NCBI GenBank assembly: GCA_022818135.1
Contig: JAFMSR010000017.1
Location: 754,002-818,001 of the forward strand
DNA length: 64,000 bases
Direction: 5' to 3'
Source of the DNA: Saxidomus purpurata
Taxonomy: Eukaryota; Mollusca; Bivalvia; Venerida; Veneridae
The notes below the pieces were generated by a model. That model made no database searches. It saw nothing but the letters and a program-made list of their open reading frames with translations, and had not been told where the DNA came from. Numbering within the stretch: the stretch's first letter is position 1; each line of letters opens with the position of its first letter. Shown piece by piece: positions 54,655 to 64,000 of the stretch. Both the position numbers and the translations under genes were made by a program.

Positions 54655-55163
54655 GTAAAAAAGCCTCTAGACAGCTAAATGTTCTTAAAAGAATAGGTCA
54701 CCATATATGTAAACTTGGAAAATTAAACATCTATTATTCTTTCATTTTATCTAACTTTAATTTTTGTCCACTAACATGGCATTTTTGTGGTGAAGTAAAT
54801 ACTAAGAAAATAGAAAAAATACAGGAAAGAGCACTGCGCTTTATTTATAATGATCATATATCAGACTATAATACTTTACTCTCAAAATCCAAATTACCAT
54901 CGCTTAAAATAAGGAGAATCAGAACAATGGCTTTAGAAACTTTCAAAATTATAAATAAACAATGTCCAGTTTACCTCCATGATTTGATTCAAATTAAACA
55001 AAATGCTTATTCTTTTAGATACACAAATACAGCTGTAGTACCGCAGGTAAGAACATCTAGCTATGGACTCAACTCCTTCCGCTCAGGGGCTGCAAGACTC
55101 TGGAACTCCATGCCCCAACATTTTAGGGATGCAAATAATTTTAACCAGTTTCGAGTCTTGTAG
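54655..55163 (+). pseudogene. LINE ORF2 C-terminal region
   Basis: Open frame with QLNVLKRIGHHICKLGKLNI, FCPLTWHFCGEVNTKKIEKI, QERALRFIYNDH and a C-terminal ARLWNSMPQHFRDANNF. Typical tail after the RT domain of a Jockey/CR1-type element. 5' truncated, as is common for LINEs. Confidence 0.75.
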
Positions 55164-55953
55164 CATCCTGGGACGGAGGGGGTTGTGCATGTAGTTCCTG
55201 CGGGGACACTTAATCCTTTTTCGGTTTTGTTTCATGTTTTTGCTTTTTGCTTTTTTTCCCGAAGTGCTTTTTGCATAATTTTTGTGTTCCTTTAGTTTAC
55301 TTATTTTTCCAGTCATTTATATACTTGCGCTGCACTTAAGTTTTCTTTTGTTTTGTGTTTGCCTCTATGGCAGCTTCCCCTCTACCAATATGGTTCCTGT
55401 ACTAGAATACTATGTATGTGTGAAAGTTGCTGATCAGTTCCCTCCAAATCTGATTTGGAGTGATAAATGTTTTAAGAAATTTCTTATCGGTCGCACTTTT
55501 GGGTTTCTTTTGCTTTCAGTTTTTTACAATTAACTTCTTATGGCAGATTTTAGACTTCAAGTCAAGATCAGCAGCTTTCACACAATTCTTAAATTTCAAA
55601 CAATTTTTAAATATTTTTGACACTTCTTTTAAAATGTTTTTTTTGCCTCCTTAGCTTGTCATAATGCATGATGTAAGGTCTTTTAATTTATTATTTTAAA
55701 TAATCATTTAAAATTAATTATTTAACTTAAGGAAATGTGATAATGTAATGTATTATAATAATAATTTGATAAAGTATGTTATTTACTAAGATTTTTAGCT
55801 ATTTCAAATATGTGATAATATGTGAAAATTGCATGAATTGTTATTTATTGTTGTTATCAAGTCGGTCAAAAGCTATACATAGCTTATGTTTATACTGTTA
55901 TTGTAACATGCCGACAGAAAATAAACTTTGTATTTGTATTTGTATTTGTATTT
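55164..55953 (+). repeat. LINE 3' untranslated region with TTTGTA tail
   Basis: AT-rich sequence following the ORF and ending in TTTGTATTTGTATTTGTATT, a microsatellite-like tail typical of CR1/L2-type LINEs. Confidence 0.55.
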
Positions 55954-56721
55954 TTTGCCTCAGCATGTTTCATTATGTTGCCATTATATGCTCCATTCAT
56001 TTGCAACAAATGCATGTTAGATGTTAGTGAAAACGGGTGGTAATTTATTGTTAATATTTTAGCTCGTTCGCGCTATTTACCCCTATCGCGAGATTTACTC
56101 AGCCTGTTCAAATTTCAAGGACATTAGGAGTATATCTGTTAAATGCCTGTGTACCGAACTGTGCAAATACACCGGTACGAGATAACCAAGGTACGAAAAT
56201 TACTTTAATTAAAATTACCGTACGACTTAAAACAGTGGCCCCTGATACCGTTAAGCATAATATGCCTATCTAACGTTTTTCGCAGTAAGTAACAAAATGA
56301 TATACTGCTTCAAACTGCCATTTTCCTCACTTCTTTATTGTAATGTACGGACCCAGCTGAGTGCAGTCCGCTGGCGGGCTGGCGGGAAATTGCGTAAGCC
56401 AAAAACAGGAGTTTAAAATCCGGAAATTATCGGAAAACACGGAAAATATTTAACTGTTTAAGGAAAACCCGGATTAGACGGCTGAAATAAAACAAGTATC
56501 ATAATTTTGTTCTTTACATGTTAATCCCGAACAATCAGTAATGCTTATAATTTGGAGGCAAAGTAAAGTAGACGTTATAATGTTTCCAAATATATATATA
56601 TACCAGTAATTATATTGCAATGACAAATATTTTCAATGACTTGAATTGGATTTCTTTGCAAACTAGAAGGCAATATATATTATAGTAGGCTAACATTATT
56701 TCATAAAAAAGATTTATAATC
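55954..56721. other. Non-coding
   Basis: No recognised feature; a short TATATATATA tract near 56592. Confidence 0.35.
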
Positions 56722-57190
56722 ATGTTATTGTTGATCATAAACTCTATCTCACACCTTACAATAGACAGTCATGTGGATTATTACAAATATTCATTCCCCT
56801 CTCGGACTGTTGTCCAATGGAATGCATTACCATCTCATGTATTCAGTGTTGAATCAATCTCCCGGTTTGGGTCAGCACTGGCTGCATTGACGTACAAACC
56901 ATAAATGAACATACTTGCTTTTATCTTGTTTTTAACCCTACTATAATATCTTCCTTTCTGCACAACGGATTATATGTACACATTTGCAGGATAGGGATTA
57001 TAAGGTGTCAGGTTTTGTACCATTTTTTTCTCACACACTGTCAGGAGATACCGGGTGGATTGAGTAGCTCGGGAAACCTGACAGTTCTTTCTCCTTTTAA
57101 CCCCCACGCATGACCATAATGTTTCAGTATTGAACGTTAGCTATTAATGTAGAAGAAGACGAAGAAGAAGAAGAAGAAGAAGAAGAAGAA
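56722..57190 (+). pseudogene. Second LINE 3' end with (GAA)n tail
   Basis: Codons 56722-56904 read HVDYYKYSFPSRTVVQWNAL then PSHVFSVESISRFGSALAAL, the usual last residues of an ORF2 (FPRT...WN.LP). A 3' UTR follows and ends in an AAGAAGAAG run at about 57155-57190. Confidence 0.65.
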
Positions 57191-58519
57191 TTAAGATAAT
57201 AAACAAACACTTTTATACCCCTTTATGTACTAAAGTTTTTGTCATGAAAACTTAACGTTGGCTATAACTTTGCCATTTCTTAAGATTTCTTCGTCAAACT
57301 TTCAAATTGTACTGCTTATGACAAAAGGGTCGTGATGCCACCAAATTGTGTAGGTCAGTGTGATATTTGACAGTTATGCCCCTTCTTGTACTTAGATTTT
57401 GTCGAAATTATTGGTTATTCTGACAAAGTGTAAGAGGGCTACACAAGTGATCTACTGAACACCCATCTAGTAATGATTTCATAGTTCAGATCTTTGAGGC
57501 CTGAGCAAATTCTGTATACAATTACTTTTTTTGACTATGACAAGGCTATTTACCCATTCGATTGGCTCGGAGACCATTTTGATGACCTTTACATCAATCA
57601 GATTTTAGCAGTTCGGTCTTAAGTTTGTTTGACTCTTGTAGGCGAATGGGTGTATCACTGGGGTAGCAAGGCATTTAATCTGAATGACACGAATACATTG
57701 CTAGGATTTTGTATGTTCAGAGGCATATCAAGATTGTCCACAGACAGCTCGGGTAAACCAATACCGATGCAAGATTTGAGTCCTAGCAGGGAAATAGAAA
57801 ATGTACTTAAAAAGTGAAAGGTTCTGCATGAGAAATATAGTGTAACTCTGCCGTCAGCCTTTAGTTTGGAACTGTCATATGCAGTAAGGGCTTTGCCATT
57901 TGATTTTACATGACCCTTTATGTTTAAGGTTTTCAAATCTGACCCGGGACGTATTTCATCTGATCTTAAATCTGACATAACTGGCTTTTTGAAAAACCGG
58001 TTTAGTTCATAACATATACCTGACTGTACCCACAGGAAGGGAGGGTTGTATGTGACTATACTAACAAGAAGGGAGGTTGGACAGGACTGGTTGTACGTGA
58101 CTGTACTACCATGAATGTTGGAGTGGAGGGATCAAGATACTTCATTTACGTTATTCCACCTGTCCATCAGTTTATATTTACACCCACAGGCACATTGATT
58201 AGACGTATTACAGTACAAGCCGTTTTCAATGTTTTAGATGTTTGTTTTTTACCACATAAGCTAGGTTATAAGTTATTTCAGATAACTTACAAATTATGTA
58301 TAGACACAAAATGCAATATTTTTGACCCGATCTTTATACAGTCACAGCTTTCGCTTTAACAAAATCCAGGTCAAGACAGATTATGGTTCACAAGGACAAA
58401 GCTCTACAGGACACCAGGTCAAACCACCGAAAAAAAAAATAATATCAAACAGGGAAAGCCACATACCAAAAACGCAGCCTCCCCAAAACGAGCCCCATAG
58501 CACCCAGAAGTGCACACCA
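57191..58519. other. Non-coding with weak ORFs
   Basis: Frames at 57629-57817, 57655-57978 (-) and 58111-58359 have no recognisable domain. Confidence 0.3.
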
Positions 58520-58610
58520 CCAACACACACACACACACATACACACACACACAACACACACACACACACAATCATGTACACACACACACATACACTACCA
58601 ACACACACTA
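58520..58610. repeat. (CA)n microsatellite
   Basis: ACACACAC runs with ACACAT and CATGTA interruptions. The surrounding long frames on both strands are its by-products. Confidence 0.85.
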
Positions 58611-59339
58611 GCATACAAAGCAAACACACGAGGACAAAACGAACAATTAAAGGAACACAGTGGGGCACCGCCTTGGAACGGTCAGTGGCAACCTTGCAAA
58701 GAGGTCCGGCCGTCTGTGTTGCTAATTTAATGTTCCGAGTTAGCAAGGTTGGCTATAAAGGACAATCGTTGCCTCTTATTTACATTGGTGTTTTGTTTTA
58801 CAAAGAATAAATGATTAAATAGTCTGTCTATTTACCGGAACATGTACAATGAAAATGAATTAAAAAAAAAAAGAATTATGAGTAATATCTTTTTCATTCC
58901 ATTTCGTCAGTTAATGGAACGGATATCATCAGGAAGTTTCACTGAGTGTACTCTATTTTTAGAATTGGTCGCTGTTTGACAAAAGGCGAGTAGAACTTTT
59001 GGTATACATTTTAACCATCTTTAACAATAACTCATTTATTTTACCATATAAAACATATATTTAAGATGTACATTATGTAGGATACCTGATAAGCGCGCCT
59101 AACATGGCGTTAAGTCTAACTATAACGACCTTTAATTGTGTCAAGATCCATGGAACGGAAACTATTAACCGGCCATCGAGAGCTAGGAAAATGCATGGAT
59201 GGAATGTGAGTAGCTGGGACCAAAAACACTGCATCTCCTGTTTTTTTATTTCATTTTATGTTTATACATAGGGGCGTAGCTAGACATATAATTGTGTCCA
59301 GGGAGGGGGCGGGGAAAGCTCCGTAGTTTTAGCAATTTC
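58611..59339. other. Non-coding
   Basis: No feature supported. Confidence 0.35.
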
Positions 59340-60310
59340 TGAATGACTCGGATGTGTTTCCCTTTTTCTTTCCAAACATTATCGGTACATCAACATGGTT
59401 TCTGGCGAGATTACTTCTGCATCTCACGATTCCTAGAAGTTATAAAGGACTGGTCGGATGCAATAGAAAAGGAACAAGTAGATTTTCGTGCTGCCTTCGA
59501 TAAAGTTCCACACAATTTAAGACTGTTAAAAATATTTGGGTTATGGTATCAGAGGGGATGTATACAATTGGTCAAAATACTTTCTAGAAAACCGTCTGCA
59601 GCGAGTAGTTATAAATGGTCACCAATGTGAAAGATGGTCAAAAGCCGTGTGTCGAAAGGTAGTGTGTTAGGGCCAGTTCTTTTCCTAATTTTCATTAACG
59701 ATTTACCAGAAATCATGTCTTGCAAAACAAAACTATTCGCAAAAATCTACAGTAATATAGTAGACCGTAATAGTGAGAACTTGTTGCAAGCAAATATTGC
59801 AAATGCTTGTGATTGAGCAAAGTGCTGGCAATTAACATTCAACACAAAAATTGTAAGCACACATGCGCATAGGTAAAACACAGCCTGACAGTTATTACAT
59901 AAAAGATAACACAGATAACATACATGAAATACAACAGGTGTCATCTGAGAAATATTTGGGCATTATTCTTACAGTGAATACCTTCAGTCCAAAATTAAAT
60001 AAAGCCCACAGAAACCTTGGATTACACTTTTACATACATGGATAAGGACATGTTCCTCAAGTTATATAAGGCCCTTGTGAGACCCACTTAAAATTTGGCC
60101 CTGTAATCTGATCTCAAACATTGAACAAAGATATAAAGGCTGTTGAAAATGTTCAGCGTAGAGCTACCAGAATTGTGGGTAACCTCATTTTTAAGTCAGG
60201 CTAAAAAGTACAGGATTACATTCCCTTCAGTATCGTAGAGAACGAGCAGACATGGTACAGGCATACAAACTCATTAATCATTTAGACAAGATTGAAAACA
60301 AGTTATTCAA
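59340..60310 (+). pseudogene. Decayed LINE reverse transcriptase
   Basis: Several frames: QVDFRAAFDKVPHNLRLLKI, then SKGSVLGPVLFLIFINDLPE. The catalytic ADD position reads LFAKIYS, i.e. lost. Later remnants include EKYLGIILTVNTFSP and YRRERADMVQAYKLI in another frame. At least three frameshifts, so non-functional. Confidence 0.7.
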
Positions 60311-61124
60311 ATTCTTCTAGTGTTAAATAATATGGAATAGAAGTGAAGTTATATATTGAAACATTGAAGACATACAATGCAAAATAGGGAAAATGTCATC
60401 AAAAAGGCCAAAGAAAGCATTGGTTTAATGTGCTAGAACTAGCACATCATAGGCCTACAACAGTATGAACAGTATAAAAAACGTATCTATTGTCTTGGTT
60501 ACTAATTGTTTTGAAATTAAATTACAAAACTTTCAAAAATGATCTCTTCTCCAGACCGTATGATGTGAAAACGTCCTTAATTTGGAATAAAATGACCCTT
60601 AATGCGAACTCTCTTATTCTAAGCATTAATGGTCGTGCATACCCTGAAAACGTAAGGCAAAACGCCTACTCTATTAGTGTATTTTAGCTTGGATCTGTGA
60701 CTGCTACGGCTGATAATGACTTACAACTGCTTAGATGTTTCCTCTTTTCCGCCGAACAGATAACAAGGACCCATTTAATGTAGCATGAATATCTTAACCA
60801 TAACATGTCATGTTGATGAACCTAGGCACGGAACCAGGAATTTAGCTTGTGGGCGTAACTTTTTTGGAGTGAAATCGATGCGTTAAGACATTGATAAATA
60901 TCATTTAAAATGAAAGGATAACTAAAACGAGAACAGAATAGATACTTTTAGGGCCGCTAAATTTCCAATTTGCATTAGTCGAGCGACCAAAGCGAGCGAA
61001 GAAATTTGCAATTTTAAGTCTTTTTAGTCCTTCTCAACATATCTGAGAAGTATGTGGAATGTGACAATGTTAAGGGAAAGTAGGACAAAATGGATACTCT
61101 AGATCCATTTTTCCGTATTCAGGC
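60311..61124. other. Non-coding
   Basis: A 65-codon frame at 60490-60687 has no recognised domain; it may be a remnant of the LINE tail. Confidence 0.3.
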
Positions 61125-61547
61125 TCGAGCAAGTGAGCTAGTGATGAAGTTATGGGGGTTTGAATTGAATAAAAAACTAGGTCACTTGAACAAATCAAAT
61201 AACAACCTTGTTAACAGTCTGGGGGCCACATTTAATACCCAATCGTCATAAAATAAAGTCAAAGTGTTTGTGTGGATCACCAGGGATTAAAAACTAGATC
61301 ACCAGGTCAATTCCAAGGAAAATTTTGTTCATACTCTAGAGGTCACATTTTATAGCCAATCATCATGAAATTTGATGAAAACATGAAAAGTGTTTGTGTG
61401 GATCATCATAAATTGGTCAGATTGTTTGTCTTGCCGTCAAGGTCAACCGGAATGTTTGTGTTTATGATAATTTAGGTTGAATTTTGGTTACATTGGGTCA
61501 TTAGTAGGTCTCATGGGAGTGATACAGTGCCATTTTGGCACTCTTGT
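61125..61547 (-). repeat. Degenerate Rep-A relative, minus orientation
   Basis: Ends (on the plus strand) GCCATTTTGGCACTCTTG, the complement of a CAAGAG...GCC left terminus. Internal units contain ATCATGAAATTTGATG and GTGTTTGTGTGGATCA. The other boundary is uncertain. Confidence 0.5.
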
Positions 61548-63392
61548 TTACTTATTAGGTCAATTTAAACAAAATTTAATTTCTGTGCCAGAGTAAGTAA
61601 AGACATTGAAAACGTGAAAGCAAACAATATACCTAAATGGTATTTTTCCATAGCTGCCTAGTGCTTCACATTCAAAAAGAGCATTCTGATAGATGAGGGT
61701 TTTAGAAAGGTGTGTGCATCACGTGACCTTTAAATATAGGCGACATTGATAAAGTACATTTTACTTCTAAATTCATTTTTCCTGCATAAAGAGCATTCGT
61801 TCACTGAACTATGCCAATTTTATGAAAATAAAGTCAGCTAATAGGTCATTAGTTGAACAAATAAACATATCTATTCTATACCAGTTTTAGATAATTAGAT
61901 TAAACTTATTTTTGAGCATCCTTGAATTGACATTTGTCATTTCTATTAGACCAGATAAAAGAAAACTTAGTCAGCAGATCAAATGAGCGATACCTTGTAA
62001 GCCACAGTGAGAGGAAATACACATACACGTTTATCGTATTATCAGAGTTTCTCGTATTCTCGTGGCATAACATAAAATTTGTGACATTCAGTGTTCTTTA
62101 ATAACATATTAATTTTTTTTCTCGGCTGTCATAATATCCTAATTTCTGCGATAAAATGCAACAGAAGTAGGTATACGCAGAAATGTGTCAGATCTGTTTA
62201 AAAATACAATTTTCTGAACATATGCACATGTAGAAACAAAAACAACAGTTATACAGATAACAGGTAGGTGATAAGTGGTAACTTGGCACTGAACAGAACT
62301 TAATAACTACATCGACACAAGCAGCGAAATATAAAATTCATGATAATACGAGAATGTGTCAAGCTTATGAAGATGATGAAGGTTATCAAATATATTTTTA
62401 ATATTCGGCTCACATGTTAGCATTACATTGTTATTAGCAAGTGGCTTTTTACTGCAACGGTATCACAAGGACGACCAGATAGGAAATGGTAAAATTGTTA
62501 ATCGCTGTTTTGATATTCAGGGTCCGTACATTAAATACGGACCTTATGATATTTTAGAAAAAGGGCGTTTCGAACTGGGTTTTGTTATATTTAGTAGAAA
62601 TATCAAAAGGAATCTATTATATACCATTACCATTTGCACATTAATTATTTTTAAAAAGTGTGTTCAGTTTTCAGAGAAATGCTCCGCTCCGGCGTTAAGA
62701 AGCAGCCTGACAGAAAATAATGAATCCTTTCACAGATTTGATGAAATACATTAAATTTGAAATGTTCTATCTTTTTCAGACTTGGAGCTAGAGTAAGTGC
62801 CGTTCAACTTTGGGTGTTCTTTGAGGCTTGTAATAAACATAACGGGTGAACAGGGAAGCGCCTTTGTAGCTCAAAAGACGATTTGGAAAGGACTCATATA
62901 CTCAATTAACATCTGTGAGCCATTTGCTGTCAGCGCTTTCAGTGCTTTGATTTGTTGAGTGCAAGGCTTATTTAGAGGGTTTGTCAACCTTTTATACAAG
63001 AAGAAAATAATTTCTTTCAGGTTATTTGAAACTGCCTGCATGCACTTTGTACAAAAACCCCTGAACATTTGAGAAAAAAGGCTATTAGACTACTTTTAAC
63101 TGCACTTTATGTTGACAGTTTTTGACATAAACCAGTTTTAGACATAAACCAGTTTTAGACATAAACGTGTATGTTTTACATTCAGTGGTTTCCCAGGCCG
63201 GTTAGTCTTCTATAATTTAATTTACTACTTATAGTATGTCATCAAGCCTTCAAGGTCAGTCGAGCGTCATTTGAAAAAGGATGTTGAAAGTCAAATTGCA
63301 CTGTCATATGTAAATTGCAAATGTGTGAAAGTATAACATTTGTCTTTCTTCATTCACTTATATGGTAATAGCATATTGTGTGTGTATTGCAG
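61548..63392. other. Non-coding, probably 5' flank or intron of HEPN gene
   Basis: A 108-codon frame at 62428-62754 is unrecognised. Triple ACATAAACCAGTTTTAG repeat at 63126-63165. Confidence 0.35.
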
Positions 63393-64000
63393 ATGGCTGA
63401 CAGATATTATCGTCTGGTGACCTTCGTTGTAAATATTTGCCCTCAGCCCCTGAGAGAGATGTTTGTGAAGATGGCAAAATCTGATAAGATGCTGGCTGTG
63501 CCTTACACTGATCTAGATACATATCTTCAATGCCGACAGCAAGAGATAAATACCTTAAGAAAAAGAAGAATATTGAGACATGATCAAAGAGATTTACTTT
63601 TGCCAAACTCTGGAAATGCTGATGAATCTAAATGGGATGTGTCTTTGTTGATATGCTTACTTAAGAATCTTTTTAAGAAAACTATTTCTTTTGTCGAAGA
63701 ACAACATATGGATGCAATTCGTGATGTGAGAAATAGCATACAACATTATTCTAGAACGTCAGAAATGAGTAATTCGGATTTTGAACATAATTGGAGTCGT
63801 TTGGAGGATGCAACGCTATATTTAGCTCAGACTTATTTCACAAACGTTTACGTACAAAACTTAAATCAACAGATAACTGATGCAAAAATAAGTAATATGC
63901 CAAAACTAGGTGATGTTTTGAGAAACTGGTTTGAAGGGTTTATGTATGAAATGAAGAGCACGTTGGAAGAAATTAAATCAAATACAGCATCATTAAATCA
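63393..64000 (+). CDS. DZIP3-like HEPN-domain protein, 3' end outside window
   Basis: At least 202 residues from MADRYYRLVTFVVNICPQPL. A splice acceptor (TGTATTGCAG) lies directly before the ATG, so a 5' non-coding exon is likely. The region around LRKRRILRHDQRDLLLPNSG, KWDVSLLICLL and IRDVRNSIQHYSRTSEMSNS matches the DZIP3/hRUL138-like HEPN family; RN-x3-H (RNSIQH) is the RNase-type HEPN motif. Proteins of this family in bivalves usually continue into NACHT/STAND, TPR or RING parts in immune or ubiquitin pathways; what follows here is outside the window. Frame uninterrupted to the edge. Confidence 0.8.
   Translation, partial: MADRYYRLVTFVVNICPQPLREMFVKMAKSDKMLAVPYTDLDTYLQCRQQEINTLRKRRILRHDQRDLLLPNSGNADESKWDVSLLICLLKNLFKKTISFVEEQHMDAIRDVRNSIQHYSRTSEMSNSDFEHNWSRLEDATLYLAQTYFTNVYVQNLNQQITDAKISNMPKLGDVLRNWFEGFMYEMKSTLEEIKSNTASLN

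Noticed and set aside
58322..58810. 162-codon ORF and its antisense partner
   Set aside because: Carried by the (CA)n microsatellite; no domain.
63358..63606. 82-codon minus-strand frame
   Set aside because: Antisense of the HEPN gene.

Overview
The window is a repeat-dense stretch of an animal genome, most probably a bivalve mollusc. The grounds are recurrent tandem-repeat elements beginning CAAGAGGGCC or CAAGAGCTGTC (a style I associate with bivalve genomes), CR1/RTE-type LINE relics, spliced exons with AATAAA signals, and a DZIP3-like HEPN gene of a kind expanded in molluscs. The organism is inferred; no organism-specific gene was identified.

Layout. 1-3.8 kb: the end of an ATACCCCC-terminated element and non-coding DNA. 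3.8-40.45 kb: about four decayed tandem copies (units A-D) of a multi-exon gene whose last exon encodes an IAP-type C3HC4 RING finger. Every RING copy is broken, and several exons are split by repeats. 18275-37437: a 19.16-kb Maverick/Polinton (adintovirus-like) element inserted in unit C. It has 5'-AG...CT-3' terminal inverted repeats, a 6-bp target duplication AATACC, and a matching empty site in unit A (7361-7366). 40.5-63.4 kb: mostly repeats, LINE relics, a TA-flanked pogo/Tigger-like element, a 57-bp minisatellite and a few weak exons. 63393-end: a DZIP3-like HEPN gene running off the window.

The Polinton carries, left to right, a DDE integrase with a chromodomain, a probable penton protein, a lysine-rich core protein and a major capsid protein cut off near 21408 (all +), then two small conserved proteins and the A32-like packaging ATPase (all -). 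DNA polymerase B and the adenain-type protease were not found, so the copy is defective. Its right arm is unusual: a minus-strand cluster led by a BIR (IAP-like) protein followed by small Cys/His-rich ORFs, several frameshifted; then a RING-like protein; then a signal-peptide gene with a well-supported phase-0 intron leading into a Ser/Thr/Pro-rich region. Later insertions nest inside it: a small MITE, a TTAA-flanked 2.3-kb element splitting a zinc-ribbon ORF, and a CAAGAGCTGTC repeat that itself hosts another repeat.

Inferred working: the left arm supplies integration, capsid and packaging; the right arm supplies accessory functions such as apoptosis or ubiquitin interference and a secreted product. 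The truncations, frameshifts and insertions suggest an old endogenous copy.
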